From NCBI RefSeq assembly GCF_000820125.1, contig NZ_CDBY01000061.1, forward strand, positions 17,289-81,288: 64,000 nt of DNA, written 5' to 3'. The stretch comes from Aeromonas simiae (GTDB taxonomy: Bacteria; Pseudomonadota; Gammaproteobacteria; Enterobacterales; Aeromonadaceae). This document shows, one piece after another, positions 53,071 through 64,000 of the stretch (positions within the stretch are counted from its first letter, which is position 1; the number at the start of each line of letters is the position of its first letter). Below the pieces are notes generated by a model. It was not told where the DNA came from, did no database searches, and worked only from the letters and a program-made list of their open reading frames with translations. The position numbers were made by a program, and so were the translations under genes.

Positions 53071-53496
53071 TTAGCGGTAATTCTTTTTGACGATATCGAT
53101 GACCCGCAGCTGGGCCATCGCCTTGGCGAGCTCGGCGGACGCCTGGGCGTAGTCGATATCACCATGGGAGCTGTGGATCCGATCCTCGGCCGAACGCTTG
53201 GCTTCGAGGGCTTTCGCCTCATCCAGCTCGTCGGCACGAATCGCGGTGTCCGCCAGCACGGTCACGGTTTCCGGTTGTACTTCCAGCATGCCGCCGGAGA
53301 TGTACAGCACCTCTTCACCACCGCCCTGTTTCACCAAGCGGACCAGGCCCGGCTTGATGGAGGTCAGCAGGGGAGCGTGACCGTGGTGGATACCCAGCTC
53401 ACCTTCGGAGCCTGATACCTGGACAGTCTGGACGCGACCGCAGAACAGCTTGCCTTCGGCGCTTACCACATCCAGGTGAAAGGATATCTCAGCCAT
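53071..53496 (-). CDS. atpC: ATP synthase F1 epsilon subunit
   Basis: A 141-residue subunit of the central stalk that couples rotation and inhibits ATP hydrolysis. The beta-sandwich starts [13 protein letters not shown] and contains [14 protein letters not shown]; the C-terminal two-helix inhibitory part (residues 90-138) includes AKALE-like [11 protein letters not shown]. Last gene of the operon. Confidence 0.97.
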   Translation of the reverse strand: MAEISFHLDVVSAEGKLFCGRVQTVQVSGSEGELGIHHGHAPLLTSIKPGLVRLVKQGGGEEVLYISGGMLEVQPETVTVLADTAIRADELDEAKALEAKRSAEDRIHSSHGDIDYAQASAELAKAMAQLRVIDIVKKNYR

Positions 53497-53514
53497 GGGC
53501 CCTCCTATCGAGGC

Positions 53515-54915
<1,401 letters not shown>

Positions 54916-54931
54916 TTAGGTAACCCTTGCC

Positions 54932-55798
54932 TTACACCGCAGCGGCACCGGACACGATCTCAGTAAGCTCCTGGGTGATACTGGCCTGACGGGCCTTGTT
55001 GTACACCAGTTGCAGATCGTTAATCAGGTTGCCGGCGTTGTCAGTCGCGGCTTTCATGGCAACCATTCGGGCTGCCTGTTCACTTGCCAGGTTTTCTACC
55101 ACGCCCTGATACACCTGGGATTCGACATAGCGAACCAGCAGGGTGTTCAGCAGCTTCTTGGGATCCGGCTCATAGAGGTAATCCCAGTGGTTCTTCTTGG
55201 CGAGCTTGCTGTCTTCTGTAATCGGCAAAGGCAGCAGTTGATCGACCTTGGGCTGTTGCACCATGGTGTTTACAAACTTGTTGTACACCAGATACAGACG
55301 GTCAATCTCACCGTTGTCGTAGGCCTTCAGCATGACCTTCACGGAACCGATCAGGTCATTGACACTCGGGGAGTCCCCGAGGCCGGACACTTGAGCAACG
55401 ACCTTGGCACCGTACTTCTGGAAGAAGCCGGAGGCCTTGCTGCCAATCAGGGCCAGGTCAACCTGGGCGCCCTTCTGGCTCCATTGCTGCATGTCGTTGA
55501 GGGCAGACTTGAACAGGTTAATGTTCAGGCCGCCACACAGGCCACGGTCGGTGGAGATGACGATATAGCCCACTCGCTTGACCTCACGTTCGATGAGGTA
55601 GGGGTGCTTGTATTCCAAGTTCCCCTGGGCGAGGTGGCCGATCACCTTGCGCATGGTTTCAGCGTAGGGACGGCTGGCAGACATGCGATCCTGCGCACGG
55701 CGCATCTTGCTTGCCGCAACCATCTCCATAGCGCTGGTGATCTTCTGAGTGTTCTTCACACTCCCGATCTTGGTACGTATCTCTTTTGCGCCGGCCAT
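54932..55798 (-). CDS. atpG: ATP synthase F1 gamma subunit
   Basis: A 288-residue rotor shaft. Conserved termini are [33 protein letters not shown] in parts and, at the end, [19 protein letters not shown]. The region [10 protein letters not shown] near residue 85 is also family-typical. Placed between atpA and atpD as in all gammaproteobacteria. Confidence 0.98.
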   Translation of the reverse strand: MAGAKEIRTKIGSVKNTQKITSAMEMVAASKMRRAQDRMSASRPYAETMRKVIGHLAQGNLEYKHPYLIEREVKRVGYIVISTDRGLCGGLNINLFKSALNDMQQWSQKGAQVDLALIGSKASGFFQKYGAKVVAQVSGLGDSPSVNDLIGSVKVMLKAYDNGEIDRLYLVYNKFVNTMVQQPKVDQLLPLPITEDSKLAKKNHWDYLYEPDPKKLLNTLLVRYVESQVYQGVVENLASEQAARMVAMKAATDNAGNLINDLQLVYNKARQASITQELTEIVSGAAAV

Positions 55799-55840
55799 CT
55801 CTTCTCTCCATCAGGTGGCAGCTTGCGCTGCCACACACGC

Positions 55841-57382
55841 TTACCAGGTCTGGGTTGCCTTGAAGGTATCGAGCAACGCAGTCAGCTTGCCAACGATCTC
55901 GTCGTTGTAGTCGGCCTTGGCATTGATTTCAGCCATCAGCTCGCCATGCTGGGTATTGGCGTAAGAGGTCAGAGCGGCTTCGAAATCAACAATCTTGCTG
56001 AGTTCGACGTCGTTGAGGTAACCCTTCTCGGCAGCAAACAGCACCAGAGCCTGGTGAGCAACGCTCATCGGGGCATACTGCTTCTGCTTCATCAGCTCGG
56101 TTACCTTCTGGCCGTGATCCAGTTGCTTGCGAGTTGCGTCATCCAGGTCGGAAGAGAACTGGGCGAACGCAGCCAGCTCGCGGTACTGAGCCAGCGCGGT
56201 ACGGATACCACCGGACAGCTTCTTGATGATCTTGGTCTGCGCCGCACCACCGACACGGGATACGGAGATACCCGGGTCAACCGCCGGACGAATACCGGAG
56301 TTGAACAGCTGGGTGGTCAGGAAGATCTGGCCGTCGGTGATGGAGATCACGTTGGTCGGAACGAACGCGGAGACGTCACCGGCCTGGGTTTCGATGATCG
56401 GCAGGGCGGTCAGCGAACCGGTCTGGCCCTTGACGGCGCCGTTGGTGAACTTCTCGACATAGTCGGCGTTCACGCGAGCAGCACGCTCAAGCAGACGGGA
56501 GTGCAGATAGAAGACGTCACCCGGGTAGGCTTCGCGTCCAGGCGGACGACGCAGCAGCAGGGAGATCTGACGATAAGCAACGGCCTGCTTGGAGAGGTCG
56601 TCGTAAATGATCAGCGCGTCTTCACCACGGTCACGGAAGTATTCGCCCATGGAGCAACCGGAGTACGGTGCCAGGTATTGCAGGGCAGCCGCTTCGGAAG
56701 CAGAAGCCACCACCACGATGGTGTTGGCCAGAGCACCGTGCTCTTCCAGCTTGCGTACCACGTTGGCGATGGTAGAGGCCTTCTGGCCAATCGCAACGTA
56801 GACACACTTAATGCCGGACTCTTTCTGGTTGATGATGGTGTCGATGGCGATGGCAGTCTTACCTACCTGACGGTCACCGATGATCAGCTCACGCTGGCCA
56901 CGACCGATAGGGATCATGGCGTCGATGGCTTTCAGACCGGTCTGGACAGGCTGGTCAACAGACTTACGCTCGATAACGCCCGGGGCGATGACTTCTACCG
57001 GAGAGAAGCCGTCGTGATCCAGCGGACCCTTACCGTCGATCGGTTGACCCAGGGTGTTGACCACCCGGCCCAGCAGACCGCGACCGACCGGCACTTCCAG
57101 AATACGGCCGGTACCCTTGACCTTCATCCCTTCGGCCAGATCGGCGTAGGGACCCATGACGACCGCACCGACGGAGTCACGCTCGAGGTTCAGAGCCAGA
57201 GCGTAGCGGTTGCCCGGCAGCTCGATCATCTCCCCTTGCATGGCGTTGGCCAGGCCGTGGATACGAATGATACCGTCGCTTACAGAGACGATAGTACCTT
57301 CGTTGTGCGCCTCGCTCTTGATGTCAAACTGCGCAATACGCTGCTTGATCAGCTCGGCGATTTCAGTGGAATTCAGTTGCAT
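55841..57382 (-). CDS. atpA: ATP synthase F1 alpha subunit
   Basis: A 513-residue regulatory nucleotide-binding subunit (E. coli 513). [16 protein letters not shown] opens it; Walker A is GDRQVGKTA near 170, and [29 protein letters not shown] in parts is the most conserved stretch. Immediately upstream is atpH. Confidence 0.98.
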   Translation of the reverse strand: MQLNSTEIAELIKQRIAQFDIKSEAHNEGTIVSVSDGIIRIHGLANAMQGEMIELPGNRYALALNLERDSVGAVVMGPYADLAEGMKVKGTGRILEVPVGRGLLGRVVNTLGQPIDGKGPLDHDGFSPVEVIAPGVIERKSVDQPVQTGLKAIDAMIPIGRGQRELIIGDRQVGKTAIAIDTIINQKESGIKCVYVAIGQKASTIANVVRKLEEHGALANTIVVVASASEAAALQYLAPYSGCSMGEYFRDRGEDALIIYDDLSKQAVAYRQISLLLRRPPGREAYPGDVFYLHSRLLERAARVNADYVEKFTNGAVKGQTGSLTALPIIETQAGDVSAFVPTNVISITDGQIFLTTQLFNSGIRPAVDPGISVSRVGGAAQTKIIKKLSGGIRTALAQYRELAAFAQFSSDLDDATRKQLDHGQKVTELMKQKQYAPMSVAHQALVLFAAEKGYLNDVELSKIVDFEAALTSYANTQHGELMAEINAKADYNDEIVGKLTALLDTFKATQTW

Positions 57383-57397
57383 GCTCTAATACCCCAA

Positions 57398-57931
57398 TCA
57401 AGATTGCAGCGCGTCAGCCATCCGATCCAACTTACCGCGGAGGGAACCGTCGATAACCAGATCGCCGGCCTTGATGAGCACTCCGGCCATCAAAGACGCA
57501 TCGATGCTGCAATTCAGCTTCACGTTGCGCGCGAGACGTTTCTCCAGAGAAGCCTGAATGTTGGCTTTCTGCTGATCGGTCAGCTCAGTTGCCGATACCA
57601 CCTCAGCCTGAACAGTTTTTTCCTGTTCGGCCTTGAGCAGATGGAATTCGGCAACCACCGCCGGCAATACACCCAAGCGACCATTCTCGGCCATCACCCG
57701 GATCAGGTTCTGGCCGTGCTCGTTGAGCTGCTCACCGCAGACACCGACAAACACATTTGTCAGCTGGTCGGCAGCCATGGCGCTGCTGATCAGGGAGGCG
57801 ATGGTGTCGTTTCTGCTCACTTCGGCAGCAAACTCCAGCATCCCCAGCCACTGATCCACCGCCTTGTGCTCAACGGCAAACTCGAAAGCAGCCTTGGCGT
57901 AGGGGCGAGCAATGGTAGTCAGTTCAGACAT
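57398..57931 (-). CDS. atpH: ATP synthase F1 delta subunit
   Basis: A 177-residue peripheral-stalk subunit capping F1. [19 protein letters not shown] is the typical N-terminus and the C-terminal [19 protein letters not shown] is the conserved signature. Confidence 0.97.
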   Translation of the reverse strand: MSELTTIARPYAKAAFEFAVEHKAVDQWLGMLEFAAEVSRNDTIASLISSAMAADQLTNVFVGVCGEQLNEHGQNLIRVMAENGRLGVLPAVVAEFHLLKAEQEKTVQAEVVSATELTDQQKANIQASLEKRLARNVKLNCSIDASLMAGVLIKAGDLVIDGSLRGKLDRMADALQS

Positions 57932-57944
57932 GGCCCCATTCCCG

Positions 57945-58415
57945 TTACAGTTCAGCTACCAGCTTGTCGACGATGTCGTTGTTGGCAGCCTGGTCGATGT
58001 GACGCTCCAGGATCTTCTCCGCGCCGGCGATGGCGAGGGCAGCAACCTGCTTGCGCAGATCTTCTCTGGCACGATGGCTTTCGGCTTCGATCTCGGCACG
58101 GCCTTGAGCCAGGATTTTCTCCCGCTCGGCCTGTGCAGCCACGGTGGCTTCATCGATGATCTGGGCCTTGCGCTTATTGGCCTGGTCAATGATTTCAGCT
58201 GCCTGCAGCTTGGCTTCCTTCAAACGATCGGAAACGTTGGCGTGAGCCAGTTCCAGATCTTTCTTGGCACGCTCGGCAGAAGAGAGACCGTCAGCAATGA
58301 CTTTTTGACGGGCTTCGATGGCAGCCATCAGCGGCGGCCATACGTACTTCATGCAAAACACGACGAAGAGGAAGAAAGCGATTGCTTGGCCGAGGAGGGT
58401 GGCGTTGATATTCAC
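57945..58415 (-). CDS. atpF: ATP synthase Fo b subunit
   Basis: A 156-residue peripheral-stalk subunit (E. coli 156). One N-terminal membrane helix (about 5-25, [22 protein letters not shown]) is followed by a long charged alpha-helix that dimerises. Thirteen bp before atpH. Confidence 0.97.
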   Translation of the reverse strand: MNINATLLGQAIAFFLFVVFCMKYVWPPLMAAIEARQKVIADGLSSAERAKKDLELAHANVSDRLKEAKLQAAEIIDQANKRKAQIIDEATVAAQAEREKILAQGRAEIEAESHRAREDLRKQVAALAIAGAEKILERHIDQAANNDIVDKLVAEL

Positions 58416-58469
58416 AGCCTGAGTCCTCTTAAGTTAGTTAATGGGTTGTGCGTCGGGTAGAGGCGGAAC

Positions 58470-58769
<300 letters not shown>

Positions 58770-58772
58770 TCA

Positions 58773-59953
<1,181 letters not shown>

Positions 59954-60033
59954 CAGAAGACTCCCGAAGATTACAGAACTGTAAAAAATTGGGATCCGAA
60001 GACCCCGCGTTTACAGCCATTAAAGCCGGTCAA

Positions 60034-60061
60034 ATTATACCCTTGCAATAAGCTATTGCAA
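60034..60061 (-). promoter_or_regulatory. Sigma70 promoter of the atp operon with an overlapping palindrome
   Basis: On the minus strand TTGCAA (60056-60061) and the consensus TATAAT (60034-60039) are 16 bp apart. The -35 box is one end of the 19-bp palindrome TTGCAATA-AGC-TATTGCAA (60043-60061), which fills nearly the whole spacer and would place a bound regulator in competition with polymerase. Confidence 0.75.
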
Positions 60062-60161
60062 CACGGCGCAAATCCTTATTTTTTGCGGCCTTTGACCCGT
60101 TATTCAGTATCCTTTCAGATGCAAAGTAATGCATGTTTTATTACTACAAAAAGCGCAAAAA

Positions 60162-61070
60162 TCACGATTCAGACAGGCCAAAATGGCCCAATATCTTGTC
60201 CAATTCCGCCAAGTCACTGTAACTAATTACTAACTTACCGCTATCCTTCTTACCCGGCTGAATTAACACCTGATTGCCAACCACTTCGGCCAGCCGGCGC
60301 TCCAGAAAGCCCAGTTGCGGGTCGCGTTCCGCTTCCGGCTTGGGTTTGGCCGGCTCCTGGCTCTTCTGTACCAGCCGCTCGGTCTCACGCACCGTGAGCC
60401 CTTTCTGTACCACGGCACGGGCCAGCTCGGATTGTGCCTCGCCACTGAGAGCCAGCAGGGCACGGGCGTGGCCCATGTCGAGATCCCCATGCTCCACCAG
60501 GCGCTTCACGTCATCGTTCAGTTGATTCAAGCGCAGCAGGTTAGTCACCGTGGTGCGCGACTTGCCGACCGCGTCGGCCACCTGCTGGTGGGTCAGCTCA
60601 AACTCCGTCATTAGCCGTTGCAGTGCCACCGACTCCTCGATGGCATTGAGATCCTCGCGCTGAATGTTCTCAATCAGGGCAATAGCGACCGCGGCGTCGT
60701 CGGCCACCTCTTTGACCAGGCAGGGCACCACCTCGAGACGAGCCAACTGGGCGGCACGCCAGCGCCGCTCACCGGCAATGATCTCAAAACTCTGCTCCCC
60801 CAGCGTACGCACGACGATGGGCTGGATCACGCCTTGGGCACGGATCGAGCTAGCCAGCTCCTCGAGCGCCTCCTGGGACATGTCCTTACGCGGCTGATAC
60901 TTGCCGGAGCGCAGCCACTCGACAGGCAGCTTGCGCAGCTCCCCCTGGGGGGTGGGCTGCATCGCCTGTTCGGTACGCAGCTCGCTCTGAACCTGTTTCT
61001 GACGGGCAGCCGTGCTGGTGCTGAGCAGGGCGTCGAGGCCCTTGCCGAGGCCGCGTTTCTTCGGGGTCAT
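60162..61070 (-). CDS. parB: Chromosome partitioning protein ParB
   Basis: A 302-residue Spo0J-type DNA-binding CTPase. The N-terminal box [12 protein letters not shown] interacts with ParA; the CTP-binding region holds [12 protein letters not shown] and [13 protein letters not shown] (GERRxRA motif). The helix-turn-helix [23 protein letters not shown] binds parS, and the C-terminal dimer domain is near 265-300. It overlaps parA by 4 bp. No parS site was seen in the window. Confidence 0.96.
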   Translation of the reverse strand: MTPKKRGLGKGLDALLSTSTAARQKQVQSELRTEQAMQPTPQGELRKLPVEWLRSGKYQPRKDMSQEALEELASSIRAQGVIQPIVVRTLGEQSFEIIAGERRWRAAQLARLEVVPCLVKEVADDAAVAIALIENIQREDLNAIEESVALQRLMTEFELTHQQVADAVGKSRTTVTNLLRLNQLNDDVKRLVEHGDLDMGHARALLALSGEAQSELARAVVQKGLTVRETERLVQKSQEPAKPKPEAERDPQLGFLERRLAEVVGNQVLIQPGKKDSGKLVISYSDLAELDKILGHFGLSES

Positions 61071-61870
61071 AGGGATTCTCTTTCTGTGATGGCGGCCTGG
61101 CGCTCCTGCTCACGGCGGCGCAGCATCTCGCCCGCCAGCGCCAGGTAAGCCTTGGCCCCTACCGAACTCTTGTCGTAGTGCATGGCGGGGGCGCCGAAGC
61201 TGGGCGCCTCGGCCAGCCGCACGTTGCGCGGGATGATGGTGCGATAGACCTTGTCGCCAAAATGCTGTTTCAGCTGATCGGACACATCATTGGCGAGGCG
61301 GTTGCGGTGATCGTACATAGTACGCAGCACCCCCTCGATGTGCAGGGCAGGATTAACCACGGCCGCCAGCTTGCTGATGGTATCGACCAGGGCGGTAAGC
61401 CCCTCCAGGGCATAGTACTCGCACTGCATGGGCACCAGCACCGAATCGGCGGCCGCCATGGCGTTGACCGTCAGCATGTTGAGTGAGGGAGGGCAGTCGA
61501 TGAAGATGTAGTCGTACTTGTCGCGCACCGGAGTCAGTGCGTTGCGCAGGCGGATCTCGCGGGCGAAGAACTCCATCAGGCGGATCTCGGCGGCGGTTAC
61601 GTCCGCGTTGGCAGCAATCAGGTGATAACCGCCGGAGGTTTCGGTGATGATCACCTCACCGATCGGGGTCTCTTCAACCAGCAGCTCATAGGCAGTGCGA
61701 TCGACATCGTACTTGTCGACACCACTGCCCATGGTGGCGTTGCCCTGTGGATCCAGATCGATCACCAGCACCTTGCGCTTGGTGGCCGCCATAGAGGCGG
61801 CCAGATTGACACAGGTGGTGGTCTTTCCAACTCCACCCTTCTGGTTGGCAATGGCGATGACTTTTCCCAC
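61067..61870 (-). CDS. parA: Chromosome partitioning ATPase ParA
   Basis: A 267-residue Soj-type deviant Walker ATPase. KGGVGKTT (residues 11-18) is the deviant P-loop with the signature lysine, DLDPQGNAT the A' motif and [11 protein letters not shown] the Walker B region. There is no N-terminal helix-turn-helix, as in chromosomal ParA. It is downstream of rsmG and coupled to parB. Confidence 0.97.
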   Translation of the reverse strand: MGKVIAIANQKGGVGKTTTCVNLAASMAATKRKVLVIDLDPQGNATMGSGVDKYDVDRTAYELLVEETPIGEVIITETSGGYHLIAANADVTAAEIRLMEFFAREIRLRNALTPVRDKYDYIFIDCPPSLNMLTVNAMAAADSVLVPMQCEYYALEGLTALVDTISKLAAVVNPALHIEGVLRTMYDHRNRLANDVSDQLKQHFGDKVYRTIIPRNVRLAEAPSFGAPAMHYDKSSVGAKAYLALAGEMLRRREQERQAAITERESL

Positions 61871-61898
61871 GCTTTCCCCTAACTCGATTCTGTGCCCG

Positions 61899-62525
61899 CT
61901 AGTCGGGCCGGGTGATATTCAACTCCAGTAGATGGCGCTCTCCCTCCAGCTCCGGCACCACCAGGGTATGGGAAGCGAGCAGAGAGATACCTTCCGGCAA
62001 ATGGGCCAGCTCCTCGGCGGGATAGATCCCCTTTAACGCGAGAAAACGGCCGTCGGCGGCGGGCAGGTGACGACACCAAGTCAGCATGTCCTCCAGAGAG
62101 GCAAATGCCCGGCTCAGCACCCCATCAAAACCTTGTTCGGGTCGAAACTCCTCAACCCGGGACTGTACCGGCGTCACATTGGTCAACCCCAACTCCAGGA
62201 TCACCTGGCGGATGAAGCGGATCCGCTTGCCCAGGCTATCGAGCAGAACGAACTGTTTGTCGGGATTGATGATGGCAAGTGGCAGACCAGGCAGGCCGGG
62301 TCCGGTGCCTACATCGATGAAACGCTCACCGTGCAGGTGCTGACTGACCACCAAGCTGTCCATGATGTGCTTGACCAACATCTCCTGCGGTTCACGCACC
62401 GAGGTGAGATTGTAAGCTTTGTTCCACTTGTGCAGCAACTCAACCAACTGAACCAGTTGGGTCTTCTGCTGATCGGTAATAACAATACCGGCCTGCGCAA
62501 GCAGGCCGTTCAGTCTTTCCAGCAT
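61899..62525 (-). CDS. rsmG: 16S rRNA m7G527 methyltransferase
   Basis: A 208-residue SAM-dependent methyltransferase (GidB). The SAM motif is [17 protein letters not shown] near 68-84, preceded by [19 protein letters not shown]. Loss of RsmG gives low-level streptomycin resistance in other bacteria. ATG 62525 with GAGGAA upstream is preferred to 62537. It follows mnmG by 8 bp. Confidence 0.96.
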   Translation of the reverse strand: MLERLNGLLAQAGIVITDQQKTQLVQLVELLHKWNKAYNLTSVREPQEMLVKHIMDSLVVSQHLHGERFIDVGTGPGLPGLPLAIINPDKQFVLLDSLGKRIRFIRQVILELGLTNVTPVQSRVEEFRPEQGFDGVLSRAFASLEDMLTWCRHLPAADGRFLALKGIYPAEELAHLPEGISLLASHTLVVPELEGERHLLELNITRPD

Positions 62526-62533
62526 GGGATTCC

Positions 62534-64000
62534 TCAAGCGGTCTTACGCAGCAGACCGTGTTTTTTCAGATGAACCAGCAGGATCGAAATGGCCGCCGGG
62601 GTAACCCCGGAGATGCGTGAAGCCTGACCAATGGTCTGCGGCTTGGCATCGTTCAGCTTGGCGATCACTTCGTTGGAGAGGCTGTTGACGTCGCGGTAGT
62701 CGAGATCCAGCGGCAGCAGGGTGTGCTCATTGCGCAGCTGCTTCTCGACCTCATCCTGCTGACGTTCTATGTAGCCGGCGTACTTGATCTGGATCTCCAC
62801 CTGTTCGGCCGCCTGGGCATGCTCCAGCGCCGGGCCCACCCCTTCGATCGCCATCAGGCTGCTGTAGGTCACCTCCGGACGGCGGATCAGCTCCTCCAGG
62901 GAGTGCTCGCGAGTCAGCGGCGTGTTGACCAGTGCATTGATGGCCTCCAGCGAGGCGTGCTGCGGATTGACCCAGATGCTGCGTAAGCGCTGCCGCTCCT
63001 GCTCGATCAATTCCAGCTTCTGGTTGAACTTGGCCCAACGATCATCATCAACCAAGCCGAGTTCGCGGCCGGCCGGCGTCAGACGCAGATCAGCGTTGTC
63101 TTCACGCAGCAGCAGGCGATATTCGGCACGGCTGGTGAACATGCGATAGGGCTCACGGGTTCCCAGCGTGGAGAGATCGTCCATCATCACCCCCATGTAG
63201 GCCTGATCCCTGCGCGGATGCCAGGGATCCTTCTCCTGGGCACGCAGTGCGGCATTGAGGCCCGCCAGCAACCCTTGGGCACCGGCCTCTTCGTAGCCGG
63301 TGGTGCCGTTGATCTGACCGGCAAAGAACAGGTTCGGCACGAACTTGCTCTCCATGTTGGCCTTGAGATCCCGAGGATCGAAGAAGTCGTACTCGATGGC
63401 GTAGCCAGGGCGGGTGATGTGGGCATTCTCGAAGCCACGGATCGAACGAACGATCTGCACCTGCACATCGAACGGCAGGCTGGTGGAGATGCCGTTCGGA
63501 TAGAGTTCGTGGGTCGTCAGCCCTTCGGGCTCGACGAAGATCTGGTGTGACGTCTTGTCAGCAAAGCGAGTGATCTTGTCCTCGATCGAAGGACAGTAAC
63601 GCGGGCCAATCCCCTCGATCACCCCGGCGTACATGGGGCTGCGATCCAGATTATTGCGGATCACCTCGTGGGTCTGTTCGTTGGTGTGAGTCACGAAACA
63701 GGGGATCTGCCGCGGATGCTGGCTGGCATCGCCGATGAAAGAGAAAACCGGGGTTGGCGTATCGCCCGGTTGTGGCTGCATCACCGAGAAGTCGACGCTG
63801 CGGGCATCGATACGCGGTGGTGTTCCCGTTTTCAGACGGTTGATGCGCAGCGGCAATTCACGCAGGCGCTGAGCCAGGGCGATCGAGGGGGGATCCCCGG
63901 CTCGGCCACCGCGGTAATTCTCCATTCCCACGTGGATCAAGCCGTTGAGGAAGGTCCCCACGGTCAGCACCACCGCCTTGGCGGTGAAACGAAGCCCGGT
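62534..64000 (-). CDS. mnmG: tRNA uridine-5-carboxymethylaminomethyl modification enzyme MnmG, 5' end cut
   Basis: The last 488 codons of an FAD enzyme that, with MnmE, makes cmnm5U at the wobble position of several tRNAs. The window starts inside the FAD domain ([18 protein letters not shown]); roughly 140 N-terminal residues with the GxGxxG motif lie beyond the right edge. [19 protein letters not shown]-like [17 protein letters not shown] and the C-terminal [20 protein letters not shown] are all family signatures. Confidence 0.97.
   Translation of the reverse strand, partial: TGLRFTAKAVVLTVGTFLNGLIHVGMENYRGGRAGDPPSIALAQRLRELPLRINRLKTGTPPRIDARSVDFSVMQPQPGDTPTPVFSFIGDASQHPRQIPCFVTHTNEQTHEVIRNNLDRSPMYAGVIEGIGPRYCPSIEDKITRFADKTSHQIFVEPEGLTTHELYPNGISTSLPFDVQVQIVRSIRGFENAHITRPGYAIEYDFFDPRDLKANMESKFVPNLFFAGQINGTTGYEEAGAQGLLAGLNAALRAQEKDPWHPRRDQAYMGVMMDDLSTLGTREPYRMFTSRAEYRLLLREDNADLRLTPAGRELGLVDDDRWAKFNQKLELIEQERQRLRSIWVNPQHASLEAINALVNTPLTREHSLEELIRRPEVTYSSLMAIEGVGPALEHAQAAEQVEIQIKYAGYIERQQDEVEKQLRNEHTLLPLDLDYRDVNSLSNEVIAKLNDAKPQTIGQASRISGVTPAAISILLVHLKKHGLLRKTA

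Noticed and set aside
55010..58159. A 1049-codon plus-strand open frame across atpG-atpA-atpH-atpF
   Set aside because: It lies antisense to four highly conserved genes and its composition (His/Gln/Val-rich, low complexity) is typical of a codon-bias shadow.

Overview
The window is a stretch of gammaproteobacterial chromosome that looks like Aeromonas. Most of it is GC-rich. It carries the gene neighbourhoods expected near the replication origin (mnmG-rsmG-parA-parB-atpIBEFHAGDC-glmU; rho-trxA-rhlB-gppA; rph-pyrE; coaBC-dut-slmA; radC-rpmB-rpmG-mutM-coaD) and a class D beta-lactamase of the AmpS/OXA-12 type found in Aeromonas. I cannot fix the species from the sequence alone.

Layout. 1-1000: a tRNA-Pro(CGG) with its promoter and terminator, then a YiiM-type MOSC protein. 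1000-9100: a seven-gene minus-strand polyamine operon that pairs glutamylpolyamine synthetase and a putrescine aminotransferase with an ABC importer having two different binding proteins, as in the Pseudomonas spu locus. 9.1-19.1 kb: plus-strand housekeeping and small metabolic genes (DksA paralogue, CreA, short-chain dehydrogenase, LdhA with a CRP/FNR-like site, YegD, HslJ-like lipoprotein, HDOD protein, MalZ, WaaE-like glycosyltransferase). 19.1-27.9 kb: LPS glycosyltransferase, coaD, mutM, ribosomal proteins L28/L33, radC, coaBC, dut, slmA, mscS. 28-30.4 kb: a VolA/Pla-like surface lipase interrupted by one in-frame TAG. 30.6-44.4 kb: ubiK, a diguanylate cyclase, fre, ubiD, rho, trxA, rhlB, gppA, a DUF4382 lipoprotein, a YbaK-like protein, pyrE, rph and yicC.

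44.4-48.5 kb is the one clearly foreign islet: a frameshifted remnant of a tyrosine-integrase arm-binding domain, then a single 1097-residue UPF1-like superfamily 1 helicase of visibly lower GC, then a gene-free tail containing a perfect 16-bp inverted repeat. This is the best candidate for an undescribed, possibly defensive, system. 48.5-51.6 kb holds an old yellow enzyme, a LysR regulator and the OXA-type beta-lactamase. From 51.6 kb to the end, everything is on the minus strand: glmU, the complete H+-type F1Fo ATP synthase operon with a strong promoter overlapped by a palindrome, parB-parA, rsmG, and mnmG, which is cut by the window edge.

Functionally the window is mostly core genome: energy (atp), transcription termination and RNA decay (rho, rhlB, rph), nucleotide and cofactor synthesis (pyrE, dut, coaBC, coaD, ubiD/ubiK), envelope (glmU, LPS transferases) and chromosome segregation (parAB, slmA). 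The accessory or variable parts are the helicase islet, the broken lipase and the surface lipoproteins. All coordinates and motif positions were read by eye; no alignment or database search was run.
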